Positions 8,090-19,538 of a stretch of 46,241 bases of DNA are shown here, piece after piece. The stretch lies in contig CANJRD010000025.1 in NCBI GenBank assembly GCA_947476695.1, positions 1-46,241 of the forward strand, in the 5' to 3' direction. The translations under genes and the position numbers were made by a program. The notes under the pieces were generated by a model that worked only from the letters and a program-made list of their open reading frames with translations, had not been told where the DNA came from and ran no database searches. This DNA is from Rhodospirillaceae bacterium (lineage in GTDB: Bacteria; Pseudomonadota; Alphaproteobacteria; Rhodospirillales; Rhodospirillaceae). Numbering within the stretch: the first letter of the stretch is position 1; each line of letters begins with the position of its first letter.

Positions 8090-8758
8090 TTAGAAATCGA
8101 GATTGGTGTAGACCGGGGCCGGCGCGACGCCGGGGATGCTGTCTTTCAGCAGGCAGCGGAAGCTGGGGCGCGACTTCAGCCGCACATACCATTCCTTCGC
8201 CAGCGGATAGTCGTCCCACGGCACGTCGCCGATGTAGTCGACCAGCGAGATCTGCGCGGCGGCGGCGAAGTCGGCGATGGTCAGCATCTCGCCCGCCAGC
8301 CACTTGCGGCGTTCCGTCAGCCAGCCGAGGTACTGCAGATGCGTGTGGAGGTTCTCGCGGCCCGCTTTCAGCATGCGGCTGTCCGGGGCATCACGCGCCG
8401 CGACGCGCTTGTACAGCTTCTCGCCGACGAGGTAGTTGCCGACCTCGGTGGCGAACTTCACGTCGAACCATGCGGCCAGACGGCGCGCTTCGGCGCGCTC
8501 CGCCGGCGTCTTGCCGATGGTGGCGACGCTGGTGTCGATCTCTTCCAGGTACTCGCAGATGGCGTTGTGGTCGGCGATGATGTTGCCGTCGTCCTCGACC
8601 AGCACCGGAAGCGCGCCGGCGGGGTTGAGCGACCACAGCCCGCTGTCGGGCCGCCACGGCTCGATGATCTGCTCGGCGAACTCGATCCGCTTCTCGTGCA
8701 GCAGCAGCCGCACCTTGCGCGACGGTGCCGAAAGCGTGTGATGATGAAGGGTGCGCAT
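8090..8758 (-). CDS. Glutathione S-transferase family protein
   Basis: 222-residue cytoplasmic GST-fold protein. The N-terminal thioredoxin-like domain starts MRTLHHHTLSAPSRKVRLLL, where the Ser at about position 10 occupies the catalytic place, and contains NPAGALPVLVEDDG with the conserved cis-Pro and the glutathione-contacting ADHNAICEYLEE. The helical C-terminal domain holds LTIADFAAAAQISLVDYIGDV, the usual N-capping box. Substrate unknown. It follows fliN by 72 bases on the same strand, with an imperfect hairpin in between. Confidence 0.87.
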   Translation of the reverse strand: MRTLHHHTLSAPSRKVRLLLHEKRIEFAEQIIEPWRPDSGLWSLNPAGALPVLVEDDGNIIADHNAICEYLEEIDTSVATIGKTPAERAEARRLAAWFDVKFATEVGNYLVGEKLYKRVAARDAPDSRMLKAGRENLHTHLQYLGWLTERRKWLAGEMLTIADFAAAAQISLVDYIGDVPWDDYPLAKEWYVRLKSRPSFRCLLKDSIPGVAPAPVYTNLDF

Positions 8759-8768
8759 CAGCGGCGGG

Positions 8769-8794
8769 ACGGGTCCGATCCAGGTCGGTCCCGT
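8769..8794. other. Interrupted inverted repeat between fliN and the GST gene
   Basis: ACGGG and CCCGT (8769-8773 and 8790-8794) enclose a second stem CCGA/TCGG (8775-8778, 8785-8788) with a single T-T mismatch and a 6-base loop. No T tract follows on the minus strand, so it is a weak terminator candidate. Its position ten bases before the GST start could affect translation of that gene. Confidence 0.35.
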
Positions 8795-8830
8795 GTTTAA
8801 AAGATCGCGCCGCCCGGTGCCAGAAAAAGC

Positions 8831-9118
8831 TTAGGCCGCGTTGGTGTTGTAGATCGATTTGACGAGTTCGGTGAGCGTCACGCCGATCTTGTCGCCGGCG
8901 GTGATGACGACTTCGCCTTTCGCGATCAGGACGTCGTTGGCGAAAATCTCGACCGGATCCGAGGTGCGCTGTTCGAGTTCGACGACGGCGCCGCGGCCCA
9001 GCTTCAGCAGCTGGTTGACGCGCAGGGTCGACTGACCGAGCACGACGGAAATGTCGACGTCGACGTTATAGATCGCTTCGCGCGACTTCTGCTCGTCGTC
9101 ATCATCATCCATCGCCAT
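8831..9118 (-). CDS. fliN: Flagellar motor switch protein FliN
   Basis: C-ring component that carries the SpoA (FliMN_C) domain and helps set flagellar rotation direction at the cytoplasmic face of the motor. From the ATG at 9116-9118 (GAGGAC just upstream) it is 95 residues, short but normal for FliN. After an acidic run of Asp/Glu the SpoA domain follows: DVDISVVLGQSTLRVNQLL, LGRGAVVELEQ, DPVEIFANDVLIAKGEVV and GVTLTEL. No other flagellar gene lies in the window; it stands alone 64 bases after yejF. The family is well recognised; function of the lone copy is inferred. Confidence 0.9.
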   Translation of the reverse strand: MAMDDDDDEQKSREAIYNVDVDISVVLGQSTLRVNQLLKLGRGAVVELEQRTSDPVEIFANDVLIAKGEVVITAGDKIGVTLTELVKSIYNTNAA

Positions 9119-9182
9119 GGTCGTCCTCGCGTTCTCACGGCCAGCAGACACCCAGCCATGATGGCAGGGTAGGGCGAAATGG

Positions 9183-10819
<1,637 letters not shown>

Positions 10820-10823
<4 letters not shown>

Positions 10824-11869
10824 GGCTCGTCTCCCGCGGCGAAGGTCTTGCGCGGATCGAAAGCGTCGCGCACCGCTTCGCCGACGAAGATCATCAGCGT
10901 CAGCAGCAGTGCGACGGCGACAAAGCCGGTGATGCCGAGCCAGGGCGCATGCAGGTATTCCTTGCCCTGCCGCAACAGTTCGCCGAGCGACGGCGTGCCC
11001 GGCGGTAGTCCTAGGCCGAGGAAGTCGAGCGAGGTCAGCGCCGTGACCGCGCCCGCCAGGACGAAGGGCAGGAACGTGATCGTAGCGACCATGGAGTTCG
11101 GCAGGATGTGCTTCACGATGATCTGGAAGTCGCCCATGCCCAATGCGCGAGCGGCGCGCACGTAATCGAAGTTACGCGAGCGCAGGAACTCCGCGCGCAC
11201 GAGGTTGATCAGCGTCGTCCAGCTGAACAACAGCATCACGCCCAACAGGGTCCAAAAACTCGGCACGACCACGGACGAGACGATCACCAGGATGAACAGT
11301 TGCGGCAGGCCGCTCCAGACTTCGATGATGCGCTGCATCGCCAAGTCGAGCAGGCCGCCGAAGTATCCCTGCACCGCTCCGGCGGCGATGCCGAACACGC
11401 TTGAGATCACTGTCAGCGCGAGGCCGAACAGGATGGAGATGCGGAAGCCGTACAACAGGCGCGCGGCGACGTCGCGACCCTGCTCGTCGGTGCCAAGCCA
11501 GTTCACGGCCGAGGGCGCGGCGGGTGGCGGCGTCTTCAGATCGTAGTTGATGGTGCCCGGCGCGAATTCGATCGCAGGCCAGATGATCGAGCCATCCTTT
11601 GTGATCAATTCCTTCAGGAACGGATCGCGATAGTCCGCGGACGTCTCGAAGGTGCCGCCGAAGGCGGTCTCCGGATAGGTCTTCACCACCGGGAAGAAGG
11701 TCTTGCCTTGATAGCGCACCATCAGCGGCCGGTCGTTGGCGACCAACTCCGCGCAGAGCGACAGGGCGAACAGACCAAGAAGAATCCACAGCGACCAGAA
11801 GCCGCGGCCATTGGCGCGGAAGTTGCGCCAGCGCCGGCGACTGATGGAGGAGAGATTGGCGAACGTCAT
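10820..11869 (-). CDS. yejE: Oligopeptide ABC importer permease (YejE type)
   Basis: 349-residue inner-membrane permease of the binding-protein-dependent class. It begins with a cytoplasmic [20 protein letters not shown] segment that leads into TM1, then a long periplasmic loop with [19 protein letters not shown] and [25 protein letters not shown] split along it, typical of YejE. The DPP-type transmembrane domain has the EAA-like loop [19 protein letters not shown]. Its ATG overlaps the yejB stop (ATGA) and its stop overlaps the yejF GTG, so the three are translationally coupled. Confidence 0.93.
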
Positions 11870-12945
11870 GCGTTGCGCGCCGCGAAGTCGATGCGCCGGT
11901 CGACCAGATGATAGGTCAGATCGCTGAGCAGATTCACGACCAGGCCGATCAAACTGAAGATGTAGAGGCTGCCGAAGATCACCGGATAATCGCGGTTCAC
12001 CGTGGATTCGAAGCTGAGCAGGCCAAGGCCGTCGAGCGAGAAAATCACCTCGATCAGCACGGCGGATGTAAAGAGGATTGAGATGAGCGCCGCGGGAAAG
12101 CCCGAGATCACCAGCAGCATGGCGTTGCGGAAGATGTGGCCGTACAGCACGCGGTGCTCAGACAAGCCTTTCGCGCGCGCGGTCAGCACGTACTGCTTGC
12201 GGATCTCCTCCAAGAACGAGTTCTTGGTCAGCATGGTCAGCGAGGCGAAGCCGCCGATGGTCATGGCGATGACCGGCATTGTGATGTGCCACAGATAGTC
12301 GAGCGCCTTGCTGATGGGCGACATCTCGGCCCAGCCTTCGGACGTCAATCCACGTAACGGGAACCAATCGAGGAACTCGCCGCCCGAGAACACCACGATC
12401 ATCACGACCGCGAGCATGAAGGCGGGGATCGCATAGCCGATGATGATCACGTAGCTCGATGCGATATCGAAACGCGAGCCGTCGTGCACCGCCTTGCGGA
12501 TGCCCAGCGGGATGGAGACGAGATAGGTGATGATCGTCGTCCAAAGGCCCAGCGAAATCGACACGGGAAGTTTCGCAAGGATCAGATCGAGCACTTTTTC
12601 TGAACGGTAGTAGCTCTCGCCGAGATCGAATTTCACGTAGTTCTTGATCATCAGCAGGTAGCGTTCGAGCGGGGGCTTATCGAAGCCGAATTGCTTTTCC
12701 ACGCGGGCGACCAATTCAGGGTCTAGGCCCTGACCGCCGCGGTATACGTTGCCTGCGCTGGTGCTGGCCGAGACATCGCGGGCGTTGGTGCTCAGCCGCG
12801 AACTGGCTTCAAGGCCCTGCAACTGTGCCAGCACGCGCTCCACCGGCCCGCCGGGCGCGACCTGTACGATCATAAAATTGAGCGTGATGATCCCGAGCAG
12901 CGTCAGCGGGATCAGCGCAATGCGACGGACGATGTAAGCAAACAT
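11866..12945 (-). CDS. yejB: Oligopeptide ABC importer permease (YejB type)
   Basis: 359-residue inner-membrane permease. The start is the ATG at 12943-12945 ([19 protein letters not shown]), the usual YejB/DppB opening. The open frame extends upstream into yejA but that part has no family character. The features are TM1, a periplasmic loop with the low-complexity [20 protein letters not shown] insert and [18 protein letters not shown], then the permease domain with the EAA loop [19 protein letters not shown]. It lies 16 bases after yejA and overlaps yejE. Confidence 0.93.
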   Translation of the reverse strand: MFAYIVRRIALIPLTLLGIITLNFMIVQVAPGGPVERVLAQLQGLEASSRLSTNARDVSASTSAGNVYRGGQGLDPELVARVEKQFGFDKPPLERYLLMIKNYVKFDLGESYYRSEKVLDLILAKLPVSISLGLWTTIITYLVSIPLGIRKAVHDGSRFDIASSYVIIIGYAIPAFMLAVVMIVVFSGGEFLDWFPLRGLTSEGWAEMSPISKALDYLWHITMPVIAMTIGGFASLTMLTKNSFLEEIRKQYVLTARAKGLSEHRVLYGHIFRNAMLLVISGFPAALISILFTSAVLIEVIFSLDGLGLLSFESTVNRDYPVIFGSLYIFSLIGLVVNLLSDLTYHLVDRRIDFAARNA

Positions 12946-12961
12946 CAGGATGCGCGCATCG

Positions 12962-14830
12962 CTATTTCTTGCCGCGTGCCGCGTCGAGTTTCGCGGCCTT
13001 GGCGGGGTCGTACCACCAGCTCGCGAACGTGCCGCTGAGGCCGTTGCGCGGGTAGGGCTGCCGGCCGAACACATCCCAGTAGGCCAGCCAGGTGTCGGGC
13101 AGGCTGTACATCGGGATGAGGTATTCGTTCCAGGTCAGGACGCGGTCGACGGCGCGCGCATGCGCCACAAGCGAGGCACGTGTGTTCGCCACGACCAAGC
13201 CTTCGATGATTTCGTCGAGCGCAGGGTCCTTGATGCCTGCGAAGTTGCGGCTACCCTTGCGGTCCGCCGCACCGGAACTCCAGTACTCACGCTGCTCGTT
13301 GCCCGGCGAATCGCTCTGCCGCACGGGATAGATCATCACGTCGAAGTCGTGATTGGTGATGCGGTTGACGTACTGTGTTTGATCGACCAGCCGAATTGTA
13401 CCTTTGATGCCCAGGCGCGCCAGATTACGGATGAAGGGGTTCAGCCACTTCTCCAGACCTTGCGAAGCTTCAAGGAATTCGATCTCGAATTTCTCGCCGG
13501 TCTTGGCGTTGACCAACGCGCCGTCCTTGGTCACCCATCCAGCGGCGGTGAGCAGATCGCGCGCCTTGACGAGGTTGTCGCGGTTATTGCCGCTGCCATC
13601 GGTCCGCGGCGCTTTGTGCGGTTCGCCGAACACTTGATAGGGTGCCTTGCCGCGATATTTCTCGAGAATCGCGAGTTCCTCGCCCTCCGGCTTGCCGGTC
13701 GCCTCCATCTCGGAGTCTTTGAAGAAGCTGTCCATCGGATAGAACAATCCGTAGGAGAGGTTCTTGTTACCCCAATCGAAGTCGAACGCCATGCTGATCG
13801 CTTGGCGCACACGCTTGTCGGCGAACTTCGCGCGTCGCAGGTTGGCGGCGAAGGTCTGCGCGCCACGCGGCGAGGCGCTCTTCACCTCATCCTTCTTCAT
13901 CAGGCCGGCGTCGACCGCGTCTTTCGGATACTGCGTCGCCCAGCGCGCCGAGGTGTTTTCAAGGCGAACGTCGTACTGACGCGCTTTGAAGGCTTCGAAT
14001 GAGACATCTTCGTCGCGGAAGTAGTCGATGCGGATCTCGTCGAAGTTATAGGCGCCGACGTTGAGGTACAGCTTGCTGCCCCAGTAGTTCGGATCGCGCT
14101 TATAGGTAATGAAGCGACCCGGCTCGAACTTGTCGATGCGGTAGGGGCCGCTGCCCACGGGGATGTCGAGCGTGCTCTCGCCCAGGTCATGTTTGGTCCA
14201 GAACGCTTTGTTCAGGACCATCAGTTCGCCCATGATCAGGGGCAACTCGCTGTTGTTGCCGCTTTTGAACGTGAAGCGGACCTTCTTGTCGCTCTTCTTT
14301 TCGGCCTTCACCACATCGCCAAAATACAGGCGGAACTGCGGCGCACCTTTCTCGATCAGCGTCTGGAACGAGAACACGACGTCGTCCGCCGTGATCGGCG
14401 TGCCGTCATGCCACTTCGCCTCCGGGCGAATGGTGAACTCTTCCCAGGTGCCGTCCGGCGCGACTTCGACTGTTTGGCAAAGCAGGCAATAAGAAACGAG
14501 CGTTTCTTCCTGGCTGCGCGTCATCAGCGGTTCGTTGAACAGGAAATAGGAATCCGCGCCCATTTCGGCGATGCCGGCAACGGCGTTGCCCTTGATCGAG
14601 AACGGATTGAACGAGTCGAACGTCGTGCCGGTGGAGGCCATACGCAGCGTGCCGCCCTTGGGCGCGTTGGCATTCGCGGTCGGCAAGGACTTTGTGTCCG
14701 GCCCGAGCTTCGGTTCGCCGTAGAGCGCGATTCCGTGCACCGGCTTGCCGCGAACGAGGGCGTGGGCGGGCAGCGCGGCAGACAGCACGGCACCCAAGGC
14801 CAAGACTGCGGAGCTGAGCAATCGCGCCAT
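12962..14830 (-). CDS. yejA: Periplasmic oligopeptide-binding protein (YejA type)
   Basis: Solute-binding component of the Yej importer, 622 residues from the ATG at 14828-14830 (AAGGA eight bases upstream; a TTG two codons earlier is less likely). The signal peptide [20 protein letters not shown] is followed by PAHA. The SBP_bac_5 fold is shown by [73 protein letters not shown] and [19 protein letters not shown]. The order yejA-yejB-yejE-yejF on one strand is the classic operon. It follows the phosphatase gene by 22 bases. Confidence 0.93.
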   Translation of the reverse strand: MARLLSSAVLALGAVLSAALPAHALVRGKPVHGIALYGEPKLGPDTKSLPTANANAPKGGTLRMASTGTTFDSFNPFSIKGNAVAGIAEMGADSYFLFNEPLMTRSQEETLVSYCLLCQTVEVAPDGTWEEFTIRPEAKWHDGTPITADDVVFSFQTLIEKGAPQFRLYFGDVVKAEKKSDKKVRFTFKSGNNSELPLIMGELMVLNKAFWTKHDLGESTLDIPVGSGPYRIDKFEPGRFITYKRDPNYWGSKLYLNVGAYNFDEIRIDYFRDEDVSFEAFKARQYDVRLENTSARWATQYPKDAVDAGLMKKDEVKSASPRGAQTFAANLRRAKFADKRVRQAISMAFDFDWGNKNLSYGLFYPMDSFFKDSEMEATGKPEGEELAILEKYRGKAPYQVFGEPHKAPRTDGSGNNRDNLVKARDLLTAAGWVTKDGALVNAKTGEKFEIEFLEASQGLEKWLNPFIRNLARLGIKGTIRLVDQTQYVNRITNHDFDVMIYPVRQSDSPGNEQREYWSSGAADRKGSRNFAGIKDPALDEIIEGLVVANTRASLVAHARAVDRVLTWNEYLIPMYSLPDTWLAYWDVFGRQPYPRNGLSGTFASWWYDPAKAAKLDAARGKK

Positions 14831-14852
14831 CGGCAAAGTCCTTCAGCGAACG

Positions 14853-15641
14853 TTAGGCCGCGCCAGCCAGGAGTTTGAGGGCGGCGGGGAGGAGGCGGGC
14901 ATCACCAACGGCGATCACATCACCTTTGGAATCGATTTCAAGCGGATTCCCGGCCCAATTCGTGATCAGGCCGCCGGCGCCTGCAATCACGGGGGCGAGG
15001 GCCGCGAAGTCATGCAGCTGCAAGCCGCTCTCGCAGACCATATCGATCCACCCGGCCGCGAGCATGGCGTAGGCATAGCAATCCGTGCCGCCATAACGTC
15101 GGCGCTTCACGTTTGACGCGAGCGTATCGAAGGCCTGCAAGTCCTGCGGCAAGAAATATTCCGGCCCGGTGGAATAGAGTGTCGCGTCCTTCAGGCCGGC
15201 GCAGGGGCGGGTGCGCACGAGGTCGCCGTTCAACCGCGTCGGCTGACCGCCGCCGCCGATCCAGCATTCGCGCAAGGCGGGGTGATTGATGCAGCCCAGC
15301 CACGGTTTTCCGTGGTGCAGCAGGGCGATCAGCGTTCCGAACAGCGGCACGCCGTTGATGAACGAGACCGTGCCGTCGATGGGATCGAGCGTCCACACCC
15401 ATTCGGCATCGGCGGCCTCGCGGCCGTGTTCCTCGCCGATGATGCCGTGATCGGGGAAGGCTTTGCGGATTTGCTCGCGCATCGCCGCTTCGGCGTCACG
15501 GTCTGCGATCGTGACGGGGCTCGCGTCGGACTTGTCGTCGACGGCAATGGACTTGCGAAAGTGCGAAAGGGCGATCCGGCCGCTGACGTCCGTCAGCTCA
15601 TGAACCAGGGCGATGCAGCGTTCAGCGAAGCCCTGGTCCAT
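14853..15641 (-). CDS. hisN: Histidinol-phosphatase / inositol-phosphatase family protein (HisN-like)
   Basis: 262-residue Mg-dependent, Li-sensitive phosphatase fold. The metal site is visible: E70-E71 in GEEHG and D86-P-I-D89-G-T, plus the C-terminal HDFAALAPVIAGAGG. The last motif is usually WDxAA in inositol monophosphatases; the non-Trp version, with GTDCYAYAMLAAGWIDMV before it, fits the HisN-type histidinol-phosphatases common in alphaproteobacteria. The likely role is the penultimate step of histidine synthesis, but another sugar-phosphate substrate cannot be excluded. It sits between the cytochrome c gene and yejA on the same strand, with 20- and 22-base gaps. Confidence 0.85.
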   Translation of the reverse strand: MDQGFAERCIALVHELTDVSGRIALSHFRKSIAVDDKSDASPVTIADRDAEAAMREQIRKAFPDHGIIGEEHGREAADAEWVWTLDPIDGTVSFINGVPLFGTLIALLHHGKPWLGCINHPALRECWIGGGGQPTRLNGDLVRTRPCAGLKDATLYSTGPEYFLPQDLQAFDTLASNVKRRRYGGTDCYAYAMLAAGWIDMVCESGLQLHDFAALAPVIAGAGGLITNWAGNPLEIDSKGDVIAVGDARLLPAALKLLAGAA

Positions 15642-15661
15642 GGAACGTGAGGACGGAGCCG

Positions 15662-16279
15662 TTACTTCTTCTCCGGCGCGGCCGGCGCAGCCGCCGGAGC
15701 TTCAGCGGCGGGGGCAGCAGCGGCCGGCGCGGCGACGTCGATGGCCGGCGGGTTCTCGGTGTTGCTCATCAGGAACTTGATCACCGCGGCGCGTTCGACC
15801 GGCTTCTTGATACCGGCGAAGGACATCGTGCCCTTCGGCGCGAGGTGCTTCGGGTTCTCGATGTAGTCGTCGAGGACTTCATAGGTCCACTTGCCACCCG
15901 GGATCGCCTTCAGCGAGTCGCTGGTCTTGAAGCCGTTGCGGTCGCCGATGGCATCGCCAACGATGTTGTGCAGGTTCGGACCGGTCAGATTCTTGCCGCC
16001 CGCTTCAGCCGTGTGGCACGAGGCGCATTTGCGGAACACGGCCACGCCGTCTTCGGCCTTGGCGGCGACGATCATCGGCTTGATGTCCGGGCGTGGGCCA
16101 CCGGCGGTCGCCTCGGCGGGGCCGGATTCTTCCTCGACCGCTTCGATCGGATAGCCGAACTTGGTCAGGTGCTCTTCCGACGGCATGACGAAATTGCCGG
16201 CCAGATTGACACCCAGCACGACCAGGAAGGCGCACCAGAAGGCGGCGATGATCGTGTATAGCGTCAGCTTGTTCGACAT
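15662..16279 (-). CDS. Membrane-anchored c-type cytochrome (CycM / cytochrome c552 type)
   Basis: Electron carrier held to the periplasmic side of the inner membrane. From the ATG at 16277-16279 the protein is 205 residues. A single uncleaved N-terminal helix spans about residues 6-30, then a linker and a class I cytochrome c domain with heme motif CASCH (Cys85, Cys88, His89), NLHNIVGD, and distal Met152 in APKGTMSFAGIKK. The tail after residue 180 is low-complexity Ala/Pro/Glu. CycM-type proteins pass electrons from the bc1 complex to cytochrome oxidase. It is divergent from kdsB, an arrangement common in alphaproteobacteria. Confidence 0.93.
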   Translation of the reverse strand: MSNKLTLYTIIAAFWCAFLVVLGVNLAGNFVMPSEEHLTKFGYPIEAVEEESGPAEATAGGPRPDIKPMIVAAKAEDGVAVFRKCASCHTAEAGGKNLTGPNLHNIVGDAIGDRNGFKTSDSLKAIPGGKWTYEVLDDYIENPKHLAPKGTMSFAGIKKPVERAAVIKFLMSNTENPPAIDVAAPAAAAPAAEAPAAAPAAPEKK

Positions 16280-16310
16280 GCCCGGAAGTCCCCGCAAGTG
16301 ATGTGCGCCT

Positions 16311-16339
16311 TCCATAGTGGGTTTGGGGTGAAATCTCAA
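16311..16339 (-). promoter_or_regulatory. Promoter for the cytochrome c gene
   Basis: Minus-strand TTGAGA (16334-16339) and TATGGA (16311-16316) with a 17-base spacer point toward the cytochrome gene, with a predicted start about 25 bases before its ATG. The rest of the divergent 231-bp gap (to 16510) shows no clear kdsB promoter. Confidence 0.45.
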
Positions 16340-16510
16340 TACGGATCAAGGCCTCCCGACCCATCTTTGAAGCGGACCCGCCAGCCGGAAACCCGGGGCG
16401 GAAATCCAAGAAACCGGGGGACATCGGCCGGGCCGTTGCGTATATGTCGCGACCGGTTTGTCACACCCCTGGGCCGCGCCCCAGCCGGGTTTCTGGAGTA
16501 AAGCGTTGCG

Positions 16511-17245
16511 ATGCCAGCTCTGATCGTCATTCCCGCCCGTCTCAAAGCCACCCGCCTGCCGGACAAGCCCCTGGCGATGATCGGGGATGCCCCCATGATC
16601 GTTCAGGTCTGGCGCCGGGCCGTGGCCGCCAATGCCGGGCCCGTGATCGTCGCCTGCGGCGATGCCCCCATCGCCGAAGTCATCACCAAGGCCGGCGGAA
16701 CCGCCGTGATGACCGACCCGGACCTGCCGTCCGGCTCAGACCGCGTCCACGCGGCGGCCGAAGCCCATGATCCGCAAGGGAAATTTGACATTGTCGTGAA
16801 CGTCCAGGGGGACCTGCCGACCCTGGAACCGAAGCTGGTCGCCGCCTCTTTGACTCCGCTGGTCGACCCGAAGATCGATATCGCCACCGTGGTGGCCAAG
16901 ATCGTCCTAGAGGAGGAACTCACGGACAACGCGGTCGTGAAAGCCGCCGTGTCCTTCGCCCCGGGCGCGACCCTGGGCAACGCGCTGTATTTCAGCCGCA
17001 ACCTGATCCCCTCGGGTCCGGGCGATCACTATCACCACATCGGCATCTATGCCTTCCGCCGCGCGGCCTTGCGCCGTTTCGTCACGCTGAAGCCGACGCT
17101 GCTGGAATTGCGCGAACGTCTCGAGCAACTGCGCGCGATCGAGGACGGCATGCGCATGGCGGCCGCCCTGGTCGACACCATCCCGCTGGGCGTCGACACG
17201 CAAGCGGATCTGGACCGCGCGCGCCGTCTGCTCGGCGTGGCGTAA
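16511..17245 (+). CDS. kdsB: 3-deoxy-manno-octulosonate cytidylyltransferase (CMP-KDO synthetase)
   Basis: Activates KDO with CTP for lipopolysaccharide inner-core synthesis in the cytoplasm. 244 residues, normal length, with the nucleotide-binding start VIPARLKATRLPDKPL, VIVACGDAPIAEVI, PDLPSGSDRVHAAAEA, VNVQGDLPTLEP and HIGIYAFRRAALRRF. It is the first gene of a two-gene plus-strand unit; an AAGGAA site after its stop serves pheA nine bases downstream. Presence of KdsB indicates a KDO-containing Gram-negative outer membrane. Confidence 0.97.
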   Translation: MPALIVIPARLKATRLPDKPLAMIGDAPMIVQVWRRAVAANAGPVIVACGDAPIAEVITKAGGTAVMTDPDLPSGSDRVHAAAEAHDPQGKFDIVVNVQGDLPTLEPKLVAASLTPLVDPKIDIATVVAKIVLEEELTDNAVVKAAVSFAPGATLGNALYFSRNLIPSGPGDHYHHIGIYAFRRAALRRFVTLKPTLLELRERLEQLRAIEDGMRMAAALVDTIPLGVDTQADLDRARRLLGVA

Positions 17246-17254
17246 GGAACGCTC

Positions 17255-18139
17255 ATGGCAAAAGCGTCAACGCAGAAAGCTTCTCCGGCGAACACCATCG
17301 CGTTCCAAGGTTTCCTGGGCGCGAACTCGCATATCGCCTGCCAGGAACGCTTTCCGAAGATGACGCCGCTGCCCTGCCTGCGGTTCGAGGACGCTTTCGA
17401 AGCGGTGGAGAAGGGCAAGGCGCGCCTTGCCATGATCCCGGTCGACAACTCCATCGCCGGGCGCGTGGCTGACATCCATCACATCCTGCCGAATTCCGGG
17501 CTGTCGATCATCGGCGAGCACTTCTTCGGCGTCAGCCATCACCTGATGGCCGTGCCGGGGGCGACGCTGAAGACGCTCAACCGCGTCGAAAGCCACGTGC
17601 ATGCGCTAGGTCAGTGCCGCAAGTTCATCCGCAAACACAAGCTGCAGCCGATTGTGTCCGCCGACACGGCGGGCGCGGCGATGGATGTGGCGGCGCGGGG
17701 CGACAAGACCGTGGCGGCGATCGCGCCGAAGTTGGCCGCGAAGATCTATGGCCTGAAGGTGCTGGCGTCGAACATCGAGGATGCCGAACACAACACCACG
17801 CGCTTCCTGATCATGTCGAAGACGCCGGTGAAGATCGGCCCGAAAAGCGGGCCTTGCGTCACCTCGTTCGTGTTCCGCGTGCGCAACGTGCCGGCCGCGC
17901 TTTACAAAGCGATGGGCGGCTTCGCCACCAACGGCGTCAACATGAGCAAGCTGGAGAGCTACATGGTCGGCGGCCACTTCACCGCCACGCAGTTCTACGC
18001 CGAGGTCGACGGCCATCCGTCGGATCGCGCGCTGAAACTCGCCTTCGAGGAGCTGCGCTTCTATTCGAAAGAAGTGAAGATACTCGGCACCTATGCTGGC
18101 CATCCGTACCGGTATGAAGCGGTGCCGGGCGAGGAATAG
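17255..18139 (+). CDS. pheA: Prephenate dehydratase (monofunctional)
   Basis: Converts prephenate to phenylpyruvate in phenylalanine synthesis. 294 residues with no chorismate mutase domain: the periplasmic-binding-protein-like catalytic part starts IAFQGFLGANSHIA and includes ARLAMIPVDNSIAGRV and the catalytic T-R-F motif in NTTRFLIMSKTP. A C-terminal ACT domain (about 200-285) has VRNVPAALYKAMGGFATNGV and NMSKLESYMVGG, the phenylalanine allosteric site. Start ATG 17255 follows AAGGAAC, nine bases after kdsB. The kdsB-pheA pair is a recurrent alphaproteobacterial order. Confidence 0.97.
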   Translation: MAKASTQKASPANTIAFQGFLGANSHIACQERFPKMTPLPCLRFEDAFEAVEKGKARLAMIPVDNSIAGRVADIHHILPNSGLSIIGEHFFGVSHHLMAVPGATLKTLNRVESHVHALGQCRKFIRKHKLQPIVSADTAGAAMDVAARGDKTVAAIAPKLAAKIYGLKVLASNIEDAEHNTTRFLIMSKTPVKIGPKSGPCVTSFVFRVRNVPAALYKAMGGFATNGVNMSKLESYMVGGHFTATQFYAEVDGHPSDRALKLAFEELRFYSKEVKILGTYAGHPYRYEAVPGEE

Positions 18140-18152
18140 CCGCGTCGCGCGC

Positions 18153-19073
18153 TTACTTTTCGTAAGCCCAGCCGTCGATCAAGAAGCGCGAGATGGAATG
18201 CGGGTGCGACAGCTTCAGGCCCGGGCCTGGGTCGTTGCGTTCCACACCGTTCTTCACCTCGTCGCGTGAGAACCAGCGCACGTCTTCCAATTCATCGTCG
18301 TCGCTGCGGATGTCGGTCGTGATCGCGCGGGCGCGGAAGCCCAGCATCAACGACGACGGGAACGGCCAGGGCTGCGAGGCGATGTAGCGCACGTCTGTGA
18401 CGGGCACGCCGGTTTCCTCCAGCGTTTCACGGATCACGGTTTGCTCCAGCGTCTCGCCCGGTTCGACGAAGCCGGCGATGGTCGAATACATATTCGGCGC
18501 CCATTCGGGCTTGCGGCCGAGCAGGATGTGTTCACCGTCAGGATGGATGATCGCCGTGATCACCGCCGGATCGGTGCGCGGATAGGAGCGATGGGCGCAG
18601 GCCGTGTTCGTGCAGGTGCGGCTGTGCCCGGCTTCGGACGACGCCGCGGGCGAGCCGCAGCGGCCGCAGTAACGATGGGTGTGATGCCACAGCATCATGC
18701 CGCGGGCATAGGCCAGAAGCGTGGCTTGCGCGGCGGGCAAAACCGGCAGCATGTCGTTCAGGATGCGGAATGCGGACTCGCCGGTTGCCGGTACGTCGGC
18801 ATCGTTCAGCGCCGCCGCGAACCACGGCGTCTCGCCGACGAGGCCGAGGAACATTGCATCGTCCCCGACTTCCGACAGGCTCATCGTGATGGGGCGCGGC
18901 GTGCCGTCGGGGCCGGTATCGAACGGATGACGCTGGCGCCACATCGGCAGGACGCGGGCATCCTTGTGGCCGCGGAAATGCGCGATCTTGGCGGCGTCGG
19001 CGCGCAACGTGCCGGCGCGGTCAATGCCCGCGCGCACGAAAGCCAGGCGTTGCAGAAGGTCGTCGGGCGTCAT
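18153..19073 (-). CDS. nudC: NAD(H) diphosphatase / NAD-cap decapping hydrolase NudC
   Basis: Nudix hydrolase that cleaves NADH and removes NAD caps from RNA. 306 residues. A zinc ribbon with paired cysteines is visible (YCGRCG and RTCTNTACAHRS). The Nudix box G-x5-E-x7-REUxEExGU appears as GFVEPGETLEQTVIRETLEE, and the NudC-specific S-Q-P-W-P-F-P-x-S array as SQPWPFPSSLM. It starts six bases after rlmH on the same strand and ends the rplU-to-nudC run, converging with pheA. Confidence 0.96.
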   Translation of the reverse strand: MTPDDLLQRLAFVRAGIDRAGTLRADAAKIAHFRGHKDARVLPMWRQRHPFDTGPDGTPRPITMSLSEVGDDAMFLGLVGETPWFAAALNDADVPATGESAFRILNDMLPVLPAAQATLLAYARGMMLWHHTHRYCGRCGSPAASSEAGHSRTCTNTACAHRSYPRTDPAVITAIIHPDGEHILLGRKPEWAPNMYSTIAGFVEPGETLEQTVIRETLEETGVPVTDVRYIASQPWPFPSSLMLGFRARAITTDIRSDDDELEDVRWFSRDEVKNGVERNDPGPGLKLSHPHSISRFLIDGWAYEK

Positions 19074-19079
19074 GCAGGA

Positions 19080-19538
19080 TCAGGCGCGATGATAGGGGTG
19101 GCCGGTCAAGATACTATGCGCGCGATACAGTTGCTCCGCCAGCATCGCGCGCACCAGCATGTGCGGCCAGGTCATCGCGCCGAATGACAGCACAGCGTCG
19201 GCGCGCTTGCGCACGGCATCGCTGAGGCCGTCGGCGCCGCCGATCACGAACACCACCGTGCGCACACCGCCGTCGCGCCATGTCTCCAGACGTTTGGCGA
19301 ACGCCGCGCTTCCGTCGGCGCGACCGCGTTCGTCGAGCGCGATCAATCGCGCGCCATCGGGAACGCAGGCCAGCAACGCATCGCCTTCCTTGGCTTTGCG
19401 CGTTTCGACCGCGGCTTCTTTCTTGATCTCGATTTCCTTCAGGTCGACGCGCCACGGCAGGCGTTCGACGTAAGACTGGAACAGGTCGCGCTCGGGGCCG
19501 CCTTTGGCACGGCCGATGGCGGCGATCACGATCTGCAT
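19080..19538 (-). CDS. rlmH: 23S rRNA (pseudouridine1915-N3)-methyltransferase
   Basis: SPOUT-class methyltransferase that modifies helix 69 of 23S rRNA. From the ATG at 19536-19538 it is 152 residues, family length. It starts MQIVIAAIGRAKGGPE and has LIALDERGRADGSAAFAK, VVFVIGGADGLSDAVRKRAD and the C-terminal knot phrases LSFGAMTWPHMLVRAMLAEQ and HPYHRA, matching the conserved RlmH end. It lies downstream of rsfS, the usual neighbour; the 153 bases between the two hold a possible short coding frame. Confidence 0.97.
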   Translation of the reverse strand: MQIVIAAIGRAKGGPERDLFQSYVERLPWRVDLKEIEIKKEAAVETRKAKEGDALLACVPDGARLIALDERGRADGSAAFAKRLETWRDGGVRTVVFVIGGADGLSDAVRKRADAVLSFGAMTWPHMLVRAMLAEQLYRAHSILTGHPYHRA